Shown piece after piece: positions 16,159-24,981 of a stretch of DNA of 64,000 nucleotides; positions within the stretch are counted from its first letter, which is position 1, and every line of letters starts with the position of its first letter. The notes under the pieces are model-generated. The model worked only from the letters and a program-made list of their open reading frames with translations. It did no database searches and was not told the origin of the DNA. Position numbers and translations under genes: made by a program. Source of the DNA: Geobacter sp. FeAm09 (lineage in GTDB: Bacteria > Desulfobacterota > Desulfuromonadia > Geobacterales > Pseudopelobacteraceae); the NCBI RefSeq assembly GCF_008330225.1, contig NZ_CP042466.1:1994501-2058500 (forward strand). The letters are read 5' to 3'.

Positions 16159-17385
16159 CTACTGAAGCTTTTTGATGATCATTTCGGTCTGGCGCAGCTT
16201 CTCCTGCATCGCCAGGATCTCCTGGCGCGACGGCTCATCCGTGATCCGCTCCAGTCCCTGGCTAAGCAGGCTCTGCGCTTCGTCGAAGTGGCCGGCCTTG
16301 TGGCGCATCCGCGCCAACGCCACAAGGTACTGGGCGTTCCCCGGATCAAGGGCCACCGATTTGCGCAACGAAACCTCGGCCTCTTCCCCCTTGTCGTTTT
16401 GGGCATCCTTCAACGCCTTTTTGAAATACACCAGGGCGATGACATCGTTTATTTCCTTGCGGTCGGCCGGTTCCTCCAGCTTGCCTGCCGCCTGTTCGAG
16501 AAAACCAACCGCCTCACCGTAACGGCCGCTGCGGATATACACCGCCATCACGGTATGAATGATCTCCTTGCTCTGGGGGTTGAGTTGATAGGCCTGCATC
16601 AATGTCTTCAGCGCCCCTTCATACTCCCCCTGGGTAAGCAGCATGCGCCCGTCCTGGGTCAGCGCGCTGATGCGCAGCCGGGTAAGCGCCGTCTTGAGGG
16701 ATTCGTCGGAGATGGTGGAAATCCGTTTGTCGTAGAGCTCATTGAACTCCTTGGCGCGGCCGAGCTTGGCGTAGCAGTTGGTGACCCCCCTGATGAAGTG
16801 GGTAAGCCCGGGAGCCCCCGGCGCGAAAACCGAATCGGCCAGACCGAGGGCCTTCTCGAAGAGGGGGAGCGCCTCCTCGCAACTGCCGTTCTGGGTAAGG
16901 GAAAAGGCCTGGTAAAGCGTGGTCTGGGCTTCGAACAGGTTGGACAGCCGTTGGAGACCGGCTTGTGCGCTGTTCTTGTCATCCACGAGGTTCAGCGTCA
17001 GGCGTCCGAGATCGAAGGTGCAGTGATTGACCGTGGTGGCGCCGTTCAGCTCACCGATGAGCGTCACGCCGGAGCGGGTCAGGGAGATGGGGTTTCCGCT
17101 GCCTGTCTGGCCGGGATAGGTGACCCTCAGATGGGCCAGATCCGAACCGACAACCGTACCGATAAAAACCCCTTCGCTTTCCAGGTAGCCACTCAGCCCC
17201 CCCTGGCCCCCCTCTTCGGTTATCACAAAGGTAGCGGGGTGTTTTCCCAAAACCCCCTCGCAGGACTTGCTGGGGGCGGTCACCGCCTCCATGGTCCCAC
17301 GGTAAAGCTGTGTTCCCGAAAAGGCGGGCACAGCGGCCACCAGCGCGAGAACAAGGGATAACATCGGGACACCGACAAATTTCAT
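16159..17385 (-). CDS. Exported tetratricopeptide-repeat protein
   Basis: A 408-residue protein with a signal peptide (MKFVGVPMLSLVLALVAAVPAFSG). The first 130 residues after it form a beta-rich domain with cysteines (SKSCEG, VNHCTFDLG) that I do not recognise. The rest consists of helical repeats with TPR features, for example MLLTQGEYEGALKTLMQAYQLNPQ and AEVSLRKSVALDPGNAQYLVALARM. It is probably periplasmic and binds a protein partner. The ATG at 17385 has GGAG upstream; a GTG-type start further out would only add six residues. It heads the operon leading into the UbiD gene. Confidence 0.75.
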   Translation of the reverse strand: MKFVGVPMLSLVLALVAAVPAFSGTQLYRGTMEAVTAPSKSCEGVLGKHPATFVITEEGGQGGLSGYLESEGVFIGTVVGSDLAHLRVTYPGQTGSGNPISLTRSGVTLIGELNGATTVNHCTFDLGRLTLNLVDDKNSAQAGLQRLSNLFEAQTTLYQAFSLTQNGSCEEALPLFEKALGLADSVFAPGAPGLTHFIRGVTNCYAKLGRAKEFNELYDKRISTISDESLKTALTRLRISALTQDGRMLLTQGEYEGALKTLMQAYQLNPQSKEIIHTVMAVYIRSGRYGEAVGFLEQAAGKLEEPADRKEINDVIALVYFKKALKDAQNDKGEEAEVSLRKSVALDPGNAQYLVALARMRHKAGHFDEAQSLLSQGLERITDEPSRQEILAMQEKLRQTEMIIKKLQ

Positions 17386-17823
17386 GACTCCAGCACCTCT
17401 CACCTCAAAAAATAGAACACATTTGGGTAACTCAGATTATCATTGTAATCAAACAAACACAATCAGGATTGCTGCGACTGAACCCCATATGCTGCGTCAA
17501 CAAGCGCCTTCACTTCACCCAGCGGCCCGGAGACCCCGCGAAACAACGGCTGGTATGCGCCGCCCAACAAACGGCGTTCCCGGTGACAATGCCCCCGTGC
17601 AGCAGCATGAAGAGAATGCTGACCCATCATCCATCGGACAGGCTTTTGCCGCCATCCCCATTGGTGTATCCCACCAGACAAACAAAACATTCAATGCAAC
17701 ACTAATATTGCATTCATCCCAACCTATGGTATACTGACTACATGAAAATAAAACGCCATATCACATATGGGCAAACATCCATGAGGCCCGTATGTTAACC
17801 CCACGAGCACAAGGAGGTTGAGT
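17386..17823. other. Intergenic region before livJ (438 bp)
   Basis: This is the longest stretch without a convincing gene. It separates the divergent TPR-protein and livJ genes and is richer in A and T at both ends. The reading frames inside it have no family resemblance, no good ribosome binding site and unusual composition, so I do not call them genes. It contains the likely livJ promoter at 17708-17735. No riboswitch, repeat or terminator was recognised. Confidence 0.5.
17708..17735 (+). promoter_or_regulatory. Probable livJ promoter
   Basis: TTGCAT (17708-17713) and TATACT (17730-17735) are separated by 16 bp, a fair sigma70-type match. About 88 nt follow before the livJ ATG. Confidence 0.45.
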
Positions 17824-18981
17824 ATGTTCGGAAAGATTCAGGCGACAGCGCTGGCCCTGATCCTGGCATTACCGATGGCAGCACAGGCCGCCAAGGTAAA
17901 AATCGGTTTCGTCAACTCGATCACCGGCCCCGAAGCCCCCATCGGAGAGAACCTGACAAACGGCGTTACGTTGGCCCTGGAGGATCTGAAGAAAAAGGGG
18001 ATCGATGTGGAACTGGTCAAGGAGGACGACACCGGCAAGCCGGAGAAATCCATGGCTGCCTTTGAAAAAATGGCCACCCGCGACAAGGTGGCCGGCATCG
18101 TGGGGCCCTACAGCTCCAAATGCGCCAACGCCATAGCCAAGCTGGCCGAGAAGTATAAAACCCCCTTGCTCATCCCGGTGGCGTCGAAAGAGGAGATTAC
18201 CCGGCAGAGCCTGAAGTGGACCTTCCGCCTGAGCGCCACCACCTACGATTACGCCACGATCCTGCTCGACATGGCGACCAGCCTGGGCAAGCCCAAGACC
18301 ATCGCCATCATCAACGAGAACACCGATTTCGGCACGTCGGGAGCCAAATCGGCCAAGGATTATGCCGGCAAAAAAGGCATCAGGGTCGTGGCTGAAGAAG
18401 CCTATGCGCCGGGATCCCCCGACTACCGCTCCACCCTGACCAAGATCAAATCGAAAAAACCGGACCTGGTGTTCATGGTCTCCTACGTGGCTGACGCCAT
18501 CCTGCTCATGCGCCAGTCCCGGGAAATCGGCATCACGCCCCAGGCCTTCCTCGGCGCCGGGGCCGGCTTCGCCACCGTGTCGTTCGCCAAGGAAAAAGCC
18601 ATCTCCAACAACGTCTTCTCCAGCACCCAGTGGACCGGCGACGTGAACTGGCCGGGCGCCAAGGATTTCAACGCGCGCTATATCGCCAAATTCGGCAAGG
18701 AGCCGACCTACCACGCCGCTACCGCCTACGAGTCCATGATGATCATGGCCGAAACGGCGGCCAAGGCCGGCGGCAACCAGGAAAAAATCCGCGGCGCGTT
18801 GAAGGGTGGCAAGTGGAACGGCATCATGGGCGAGGTGAAATTCGCCGATTACGAGGGCTACACCAACCAGAACAAGCACCAGATGCTGGTGGAGCAGATC
18901 CAGAACGGGATACACCAGACGGTCTATCCGCCCAAATATGTTTCCAAGAAACCGGTCTACCCGTTCCCGGGCTGGAAGTAA
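17824..18981 (+). CDS. livJ: Branched-chain amino acid ABC transporter, periplasmic binding protein
   Basis: A 385-residue periplasmic binding protein with a signal peptide (MFGKIQATALALILALPMAAQA). KVKIGFVNSITGPEAPIGENLTNGV is the standard start of the Leu/Ile/Val-binding family, and VAGIVGPYSSKCANAIAKLAE is the ligand-site region. It would deliver the substrate to LivH and LivM. The ATG at 17824 is preceded by AAGGAGG with a 6-nt gap. It is the first gene of a five-gene transporter cluster in the standard order. Substrate specificity within the family (amino acids, amides, urea, aromatic compounds) cannot be fixed from sequence by eye. Confidence 0.92.
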   Translation: MFGKIQATALALILALPMAAQAAKVKIGFVNSITGPEAPIGENLTNGVTLALEDLKKKGIDVELVKEDDTGKPEKSMAAFEKMATRDKVAGIVGPYSSKCANAIAKLAEKYKTPLLIPVASKEEITRQSLKWTFRLSATTYDYATILLDMATSLGKPKTIAIINENTDFGTSGAKSAKDYAGKKGIRVVAEEAYAPGSPDYRSTLTKIKSKKPDLVFMVSYVADAILLMRQSREIGITPQAFLGAGAGFATVSFAKEKAISNNVFSSTQWTGDVNWPGAKDFNARYIAKFGKEPTYHAATAYESMMIMAETAAKAGGNQEKIRGALKGGKWNGIMGEVKFADYEGYTNQNKHQMLVEQIQNGIHQTVYPPKYVSKKPVYPFPGWK

Positions 18982-19044
18982 CCGCTTGAGAAACCCGTGG
19001 GGGGCGGGCTTGCCCCGCCCCCGCACCCATTCGGAGACTCGCCC

Positions 19045-19911
19045 ATGACCATCTTCCTGCAATCCCTGATCAGCGGCATCCTGGTCGGCGGCGTCTACGC
19101 CCTGATCGGCATCGGCCTGACCATCATCTTCGGCGTCATGCGGGTGATCAACTTCGCCCACGGCGACCTCTTGATGGTCGGCATGTACGGAACCTTCTAC
19201 CTGTTCACGCTGTTCAATATCGATCCCTTCATCTCGATCGTCATAACCATGCCGCTCATGTTCCTCTACGGCGGCTTCCTGCAAAAGGTGTTCATCAACC
19301 GCATCATAGGCTCCCTGCCCCAGAACCAGATCCTGCTGACCATCGGCATGGGGCTGGTCATGAGCAACGGCATCATGCTGGCCTTCACGTCGGACTACAA
19401 GATCCTTTCCACCACCTATTCCTCCAGCAGCTTCGACATCCTGGGCATATCCATCTCCACTCCGCTGTTGATCTCATTCGCCATCACGGCAGGCATCACG
19501 GCCGTCCTGTACTGGTTCCTGCTGAAAACCGATACCGGCCAGGCCATCCGGGCCACGGCCCAGGACCGGGAAGCGGCCCAATTGATGGGAATCAACGTCA
19601 AGCGCATGTCCATCATCGCCTTCGGCCTCGGCGCCTCCCTGGCCGGCACCGCGGGCGCCCTGATCTCGCCCACCTACTACATCTTTCCCCAGGTGGGGAG
19701 CACCTTCACCCTCAAGGCCTTTGTCATCACGGTCCTGGGGGGCATGGGGAGCATTGTCGGCGCCACCCTGGGCGGCATCCTGATCGGCGTTGCCGAGTCC
19801 ATCGGCGGGGTCTACTTCGGCTCCGGCTGGAAAGAGGTGGTGGTGTTCGTGCTGTTCCTGCTGGTGCTGCTGTTCAAGCCCTCCGGTCTGATGGGCAAAT
19901 CCAACGCGTGA
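19045..19911 (+). CDS. livH: Branched-chain amino acid ABC transporter permease LivH
   Basis: A 288-residue permease with about eight hydrophobic segments. It carries SGILVGGVYALIGIGLTIIFG at the N terminus and MGINVKRMSIIAFGLGASLAGTAGAL in the ATPase-contact region, both typical of LivH. It starts at ATG 19045, 63 nt after livJ. Its stop codon lies 17 nt before the chosen livM start. A role with LivM in forming the transmembrane channel follows from the family. Confidence 0.93.
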   Translation: MTIFLQSLISGILVGGVYALIGIGLTIIFGVMRVINFAHGDLLMVGMYGTFYLFTLFNIDPFISIVITMPLMFLYGGFLQKVFINRIIGSLPQNQILLTIGMGLVMSNGIMLAFTSDYKILSTTYSSSSFDILGISISTPLLISFAITAGITAVLYWFLLKTDTGQAIRATAQDREAAQLMGINVKRMSIIAFGLGASLAGTAGALISPTYYIFPQVGSTFTLKAFVITVLGGMGSIVGATLGGILIGVAESIGGVYFGSGWKEVVVFVLFLLVLLFKPSGLMGKSNA

Positions 19912-19928
19912 CGGGGGCCGATACGACC

Positions 19929-21002
19929 ATGAAACCACTCTTCGGAAATACCAGGGGCATCGGCGCGCTGTCGGCCATAGCGGGCCTGGCGGTGATTACC
20001 CTGCTCTTCCTCTTCCCCCGCTTTGTGGAGAGCACCTATGCGCTGCACATCATGATCCTGATCTTCATCAGCATCGTCATGGGATCAAGCTGGAATCTCC
20101 TGGGCGGCTACACCGGCCAGTACTCGGTCGGCCACTCCGCCTATTTCGGCATGGGGGCCTATACCACCATGATACTGATGCAGTTCCGCCAGGTCCCGCC
20201 CTGGCTCGGCATCTGGTGCGGCATGGCCGCAGCCCTGGTGGTGGCGCTGGTCATCGGCAGCATCTGTTTCCGCCTGCGGGGGCCGTACTTTGTCCTGGCA
20301 TCCATTGCCGTGGCCGAGATATTCCGGGTATCGGCCCTGAACCTGAAAAACGTCACCAACGGCGCCGAAGGCATCCTGACCACGGAGGTCCCGCCGCTGA
20401 AGATCGGCGCGACCCTCATCACCGACTTTTCCTCCAAGGTGCCGTTCTACTACACCGGCCTGGCGTTCGTGCTGCTCGTCATCCTGGTCACCTGGCTGAT
20501 ACAGAACTCGAAACTGGGATACTACTTCCAGGCCATCCGCGAAGATCAGGATGCAGCCCATTCCCTGGGCATCAGCCTGACCTTCTATAAAAACGTCGCC
20601 CTCTCCCTGTCGGCGGTGCTCACCTCACTGGCCGGCAGCCTGTACGCCGTCTACGTCGGCTTTATCGATCCGTCCACGGTCCTGGCGCTGGACCTGTCGG
20701 TACAGATCGTCCTGATCTGCATCATCGGCGGTATCGGCACCATTTTCGGGCCGGTGATCGGCGCGCTGGTGCTGGTGCCGCTCTCGGAGGCCCTGCGCAG
20801 CAACATGATCGGTGGCTTTCTGATCAGTTCGGGCATCGTCAAGGCCGATTCGGCGTTCGGCAGTTTTCTGACCGAAAACCTGTCCCATGCCCATGTCCTG
20901 ATCTACGGCATCCTGGTGGTGGTGGTGATCCTCTTCATGCCCGACGGCGTGCTGGGGTTCGCCAAGGCAGTGGCGGCCAGAAAACGGAAGGAGGTCGCCT
21001 GA
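19929..21002 (+). CDS. livM: Branched-chain amino acid ABC transporter permease LivM
   Basis: A 357-residue permease with about nine hydrophobic segments. NLLGGYTGQYSVGHSAYFGMGAYTT is the typical LivM motif near residue 60, and AIREDQDAAHSLGISLTFYKNVALSLSA is the coupling region that contacts the ATPase. An ATG at 19929 gives a normal start. A GTG at 19908 overlaps the livH stop (GTGA) and would add seven residues, and neither has a strong ribosome binding site. The stop codon overlaps the livG ATG by one base (TGATG). Confidence 0.93.
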   Translation: MKPLFGNTRGIGALSAIAGLAVITLLFLFPRFVESTYALHIMILIFISIVMGSSWNLLGGYTGQYSVGHSAYFGMGAYTTMILMQFRQVPPWLGIWCGMAAALVVALVIGSICFRLRGPYFVLASIAVAEIFRVSALNLKNVTNGAEGILTTEVPPLKIGATLITDFSSKVPFYYTGLAFVLLVILVTWLIQNSKLGYYFQAIREDQDAAHSLGISLTFYKNVALSLSAVLTSLAGSLYAVYVGFIDPSTVLALDLSVQIVLICIIGGIGTIFGPVIGALVLVPLSEALRSNMIGGFLISSGIVKADSAFGSFLTENLSHAHVLIYGILVVVVILFMPDGVLGFAKAVAARKRKEVA

Positions 21003-21715
21003 TGGCCATCCTTGAGATCAAGCATGTCAGCAAGTTCTTCGGCGGCCTGTCGGCCAACTCCGACGTTTCCTTCGAGATGCAGCAGGGGATGATCATGGGC
21101 CTGATCGGGCCCAACGGCGCGGGAAAAACGACGCTGTTCAACTGCATCACCGGCTACTACCCGCCCTCCAAGGGGGATGTGGTCTTCGACGGGCGCAGCA
21201 TGCACGGCCTCCAACCGGACAAGGTCTGCAAGCTGGGCATGGCCCGGACCTGGCAGAAGGTGCGGCCGCTGGCCAAGATGAGCGTGGTGGACAACGTCAT
21301 GGTTGGCGCCCTCTGCCGGACCGGTTCGTTGAAAAAAGCCCGCGGCATGGCCATGGAGCAGATCAGGGTGGTGGGCCTGGAGCACCGTTCCAACTTCCTG
21401 GCCGGCGGTCTGCCCATCGGCGAGCGTAAGAAGCTGGAGGTGGCCCGCGTCCTGGCAACCCAGCCCAAACTGCTGCTTCTGGACGAAGTCATGGGCGGCC
21501 TCAATCCGGCGGAAAGCGAAGATATCATTCAACTGATCCTCGCGATCAAGGGACTGGGCATCACCCAGATGGTCATCGAGCACGACATGAAGGCCATCAT
21601 GCGCATCTCCGACCGGATCGTCGTTTTGAACTCGGGGGAAAAGTTGGCCGAGGGGTCTCCCCAGGAGGTCGTCAGCAACCCCGACGTGGTCGCGGCCTAC
21701 CTGGGCAGTGAGTAG
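21002..21715 (+). CDS. livG: Branched-chain amino acid ABC transporter ATP-binding protein LivG
   Basis: A 237-residue ATPase with Walker A GLIGPNGAGKTTLFNCITG, a variant signature region GLPIGERKKLEVARVLATQP and Walker B LLLLDEVMGGLNPAE. The segment VCKLGMARTWQKVRPLAKMSVVDNV fits LivG. The canonical LSGG of the signature is replaced by LPIG, which is common in LivG proteins. It overlaps livM by one base. An inverted repeat separates it from livF. Confidence 0.93.
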   Translation: MAILEIKHVSKFFGGLSANSDVSFEMQQGMIMGLIGPNGAGKTTLFNCITGYYPPSKGDVVFDGRSMHGLQPDKVCKLGMARTWQKVRPLAKMSVVDNVMVGALCRTGSLKKARGMAMEQIRVVGLEHRSNFLAGGLPIGERKKLEVARVLATQPKLLLLDEVMGGLNPAESEDIIQLILAIKGLGITQMVIEHDMKAIMRISDRIVVLNSGEKLAEGSPQEVVSNPDVVAAYLGSE

Positions 21716-21729
21716 TAACAAAACAACAA

Positions 21730-21872
21730 ACATCTGCCACTGAGGCGCACAGACGCAGAGATCCACAGAGAAAAACAAAACATTTTTGAGGTAAACCTGA
21801 AAATGAGCCGTTGTTCTCCGTTTGCCTTCCTCCCGTCTTTCTCCGTGTCTCTGCGTCTCTGTGGCAGATGTT
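21730..21872. repeat. Long inverted repeat, CACAGAG-type element, copy 2
   Basis: AACATCTGCCAC at 21730-21741 pairs perfectly with GTGGCAGATGTT at 21861-21872. The inner arms (GACGCAGAGATCCACAGAGAAA against TTTCTCCGTGTCTCTGCGTC) pair with a few gaps. About 55 nt of loop remain. It splits the liv operon between livG and livF and ends only 14 nt before the livF start codon, next to its ribosome binding site. Confidence 0.85.
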
Positions 21873-21885
21873 AAAAAGAGGTCCC

Positions 21886-22590
21886 ATGCTCACCATCGAC
21901 AAGCTCAATTTCAGCTACGGCGACCTGAAAGTCCTCTGGGACATCGACCTGGAGGTCCATGAGGGAGAGATCGTCACCGTGGTCGGCGCCAACGGCGCCG
22001 GCAAATCCACCACCCTCAAGAACATCTCCCGCTTGGTGAAGCCGACCTCGGGCAGTATCACCTTCCAGGGAGAGGATCTCGAAAAACTCGAATCCCACCA
22101 GGTGGTGGAACGGGGCATCGTTCAGGTCCCCGAAGGACGGAAGATCTTTCCCGAGATGTCGGTCCTGGAGAATTTGCGCATGGGATCGTACATAAAGAGC
22201 GCCAGAAAGGAACGCGAGGCGAATGTGGAACGGGTGTTCGGCATGTTCCCCCGCTTGAAGGAGCGCGAGAAACAACTGGGGGGCACCATGTCGGGCGGCG
22301 AACAGCAGATGTTGGCCATAGCCCGCGGCCTGATGGCCAATCCGAAGCTGCTCCTGATGGATGAACCGTCCCTGGGCCTTTCACCGCTGTTTGTCAAAAT
22401 CATCTTCGAAATCATCCTGGAGATCAACCGGCAGGGGGTCACCATCCTGCTGGTGGAACAGAACGTCTTCCAGTCCCTGAAGATCGCCCACCGCGCCTAT
22501 GTCCTGGAAACCGGCAGGGTGGTACTGACCGGCGAGGGAAAAGACCTGCTCGATAACGAGCACGTAAAAAAGGCATTTCTGGGGATGTGA
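21886..22590 (+). CDS. livF: Branched-chain amino acid ABC transporter ATP-binding protein LivF
   Basis: A 234-residue ATPase with Walker A VVGANGAGKSTTLKNISR, the signature TMSGGEQQMLAIARGLMANP and Walker B LLLMDEPSLGLSP. The segment GIVQVPEGRKIFPEMSVLENLRMG is diagnostic of LivF. The ATG at 21886 has AGAGGT upstream; an in-frame start at 21811 would read through the right arm of the inverted repeat and is unlikely. It is separated from livG by 170 bp, most of which is the inverted repeat. The CBS-domain gene follows after 30 bp. Confidence 0.93.
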   Translation: MLTIDKLNFSYGDLKVLWDIDLEVHEGEIVTVVGANGAGKSTTLKNISRLVKPTSGSITFQGEDLEKLESHQVVERGIVQVPEGRKIFPEMSVLENLRMGSYIKSARKEREANVERVFGMFPRLKEREKQLGGTMSGGEQQMLAIARGLMANPKLLLMDEPSLGLSPLFVKIIFEIILEINRQGVTILLVEQNVFQSLKIAHRAYVLETGRVVLTGEGKDLLDNEHVKKAFLGM

Positions 22591-22620
22591 CCTGTCAACT
22601 GGATACGAAAGGAAATCGCC

Positions 22621-23040
22621 ATGCAAACCGTCGAACAATGGATGACTCCCAACCCGATCACCATCGAGGAAAGCGCCTCCATAATCGAGGCGATCCACCT
22701 GCTGAAGGAAAAGGACATTCGCCGCCTGCCGGTTACCTGCAAAGGCAAATTCTGCGGCCTGATCACCGACCGGATGATCAAGGAATATGCACCCGGCAAG
22801 TCAACCCCCCTGGATACGTGGGAGGTGCACTACGTGCTCTCCAAGGCCACGGTGCGGGATGCCATGAACCCGACCCCCTATACCATCCAGCCCGATGCCC
22901 CCCTCTGCCAGGCCGCACAACTGGTCCACGACAAAAAACTCTACGGCCTGTGCGTAACCGACAAGAACGGCGACCTGGTGGGGCTTTTGACCACCACCAA
23001 CTTCATGGAAGCCCTGATTGCCATATGCACGATGGCGTGA
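22621..23040 (+). CDS. Two-CBS-domain protein
   Basis: A 139-residue protein made of two CBS motifs: MTPNPITIEESASIIEAIHLLKEKDIRRLPV...GLITDRMIKE and MNPTPYTIQPDAPLCQAAQLVHDKKLYGLCV...GLLTTTNFME. Tandem CBS domains bind adenine nucleotides and usually regulate a partner. The gene follows livF in the same direction with a good ribosome binding site (AAAGGAA), so it may be co-transcribed and could sense energy state for the transporter, but that link is an inference. A short hairpin (CGGCACC/GGTGCCG at about 23089-23111) lies between it and the convergent glycosyltransferase gene. Confidence 0.88.
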   Translation: MQTVEQWMTPNPITIEESASIIEAIHLLKEKDIRRLPVTCKGKFCGLITDRMIKEYAPGKSTPLDTWEVHYVLSKATVRDAMNPTPYTIQPDAPLCQAAQLVHDKKLYGLCVTDKNGDLVGLLTTTNFMEALIAICTMA

Positions 23041-23153
23041 CGTCCCGGTGCGTGATGAAGCGGAAACGGATTTTCCAGGAAAAACATCGGCACCGCCAGA
23101 ACGGGTGCCGCAGTATGCCGACGTCGTTGCGAGACGGGGGGTACGGTTGCGGG

Positions 23154-24917
23154 TCATGACTCCCGGAGCCGTGTTTGCATCTGGCCGGGAAGCGGTTCCC
23201 CCGCGCGCTCCTCAACCATCTTCAGCAAAAACGTCTCGGTCTCCCTGATTACCCCCATATCCTCGAAGATGCGGGGACCCAACCGGCAGATCATATCCCT
23301 GGCAAAAGCGCGGTATGCCTCGTCGGTTCCCAACCGCACGGCGATGGACACGTACTCCCGCGGCGAGTCGGCCACGCAATCCATAAACCCCATCCTCCGA
23401 TACCAGGCATAGGTCAGCCGCCCTCGCAGATAGGGCGAAGGAAGCGTCACGATCGGCACCCCGACGGCAAACGCCTCGGCAGAGGAGTTGCCCCCACCGA
23501 AATGGATGGGGTCCAGCAGGACGTCGCTTACGGCGATCAGGTTCAGGTAGTCCTCTTCGCCCATGCGGGGCACGAAGATAATCCGCTCGTCCTGATCCGG
23601 GATGAGCCGCGCGAGGCGTTGCCGCAGCAGGTGTTCATGCTCCGGGATGCTTCCCTGGATGAACACGATATGCCCCTTCGGATCGCCCGCCAGGATGCCG
23701 GCCACAATGGCGTCAAATTCCGGGTGAATTTTGTAGATGGACTGCGGGCATGCGTAGACATGGCCATCTGCGGGGAGGCGAAAATCCGCGCGCCCCTTGT
23801 TCATGATCGGCAGCATGGGGCGGTAGTAATATGCCAGGGCGCGGTCGCGGCCGAGACAGAACAGGCGTTCGGTATACTGCTCCCGGGGGCTCCCCATCTC
23901 GCAGAGTTCATGGGATATGAAACAGTCCACGGCCGGTATGCCGGTGGTCACGGGGTGCCCCCAGGTCGCGCACTGGAACGGCGCGAGCCGGGCAAAGGCG
24001 AGAAAGTAGGTGAGCGGTTCCATGCCGATGTCCGTATAGTAGACGACATCCGGTGCCCACGAGGCGATGGTGCCCCTCAGTGTCGCCAGATCCCCCGTGC
24101 AGCAGGTGAAATGATCGGCGCTGCGCTCGATGAGGTCGCTCATCCAGTCCCGTGGTCCCAGGTGAAAGACATGTACCTCGAAATGCCGTCGGGAGAGATG
24201 CTCGATGAGCCCCCGGTTCAGCTTGGCAATGGTGTGGTTATGGAAAAAGCGTGAGACAAAGGCGATCCGCACCCTGCCATCCCCTGCCCGCGCCCGCCGT
24301 GTGGCGCAGTGGGGCGCGACCCAGGCCAGATCGGGGTAGGCCTGCAGGTAGAGAGCGGCCAGCCGCTCCTGGAACTGCCGGTCGTTATAGCCGTGGTAGG
24401 CGAGATAGAAGAATACCCGGCCATGGTGCAGAGGGTTGCCGGCCGACCATTGCGCCGGGTCGATCCCTTGGAGGTTGCGCAGGATGTCCGCCCTGGCGGC
24501 CTCTATTTCGTCGCCGCCCGCGGGAATGACCGGAAGGAGCGTGGCGGCCTGCACGGCGCTGCCGAAGTCCCGGGAGCGTTCCAGGGCCTGGCCGTAGGCG
24601 CGGCGGGCCTCGGCAAGCTGCCCCCGGTCCTCGTGGATCTCGGCGCAGCGCAGATGGGGCTCGGCCAGGTCCGGAGCCATCCCCATGACGTGCCGGAAGC
24701 AGGAAAGCGCCAGGTCGTACTGTTTGGTCCGCTTGAGCAGGTTACCGAGTTCCAGCCAGGCGTCCGTGAGCCCCGGCTCCTCTTCGAGAAGCGCGGCATA
24801 ACAGGCCACGGCATCGCCGTGCCGGTTTACCTGGGAGGACAGCAGGCGGGCCTCTTCCAGTCGGCTGGCCGGATTACGGGGGGGCGTGGCCGGTAAGGGG
24901 CCGCTGCCGGGTGTCAT
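23154..24917 (-). CDS. TPR protein with O-GlcNAc-transferase-like (GT41) C-terminal domain
   Basis: A protein of about 587 residues. The first 170 contain TPR-type repeats (AWLELGNLLKRTKQYDLALSCFRHVMGMAPD). The rest matches the GT41/SPINDLY-like glycosyltransferase fold: RVRIAFVSRFFHNHTIAKLN, DVVYYTDIGMEPLTYFLAFARLAPFQCATWGHPVTTG, and the UDP-sugar-binding region LLDPIHFGGGNSSAEAFAVGVPIVTLPSPYLRGR. Such enzymes add a sugar, often GlcNAc, to protein serine/threonine. No signal peptide is seen, so it should act in the cytoplasm. It is the last gene of the peptide transporter operon. ATG at 24917 is used; a TTG two codons upstream is nearer to AAAGG. Confidence 0.85.
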   Translation of the reverse strand: MTPGSGPLPATPPRNPASRLEEARLLSSQVNRHGDAVACYAALLEEEPGLTDAWLELGNLLKRTKQYDLALSCFRHVMGMAPDLAEPHLRCAEIHEDRGQLAEARRAYGQALERSRDFGSAVQAATLLPVIPAGGDEIEAARADILRNLQGIDPAQWSAGNPLHHGRVFFYLAYHGYNDRQFQERLAALYLQAYPDLAWVAPHCATRRARAGDGRVRIAFVSRFFHNHTIAKLNRGLIEHLSRRHFEVHVFHLGPRDWMSDLIERSADHFTCCTGDLATLRGTIASWAPDVVYYTDIGMEPLTYFLAFARLAPFQCATWGHPVTTGIPAVDCFISHELCEMGSPREQYTERLFCLGRDRALAYYYRPMLPIMNKGRADFRLPADGHVYACPQSIYKIHPEFDAIVAGILAGDPKGHIVFIQGSIPEHEHLLRQRLARLIPDQDERIIFVPRMGEEDYLNLIAVSDVLLDPIHFGGGNSSAEAFAVGVPIVTLPSPYLRGRLTYAWYRRMGFMDCVADSPREYVSIAVRLGTDEAYRAFARDMICRLGPRIFEDMGVIRETETFLLKMVEERAGEPLPGQMQTRLRES

Positions 24918-24981
24918 GGTCAATGGGCCTTTCTCACCGATGTGGCGATGCTCTTCGGGAATTGGGGGGCGAATCCGCGGA

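Noticed and set aside
14393-16165. Open frame of 590 codons on the plus strand opposite the UbiD gene
   Set aside because: Antisense shadow of a clear UbiD-family gene; no recognisable domain.
17384-17737. Open frame of 117 codons before livJ
   Set aside because: No ribosome binding site, no family resemblance and unusual composition. It overlaps the start of the divergent TPR gene.
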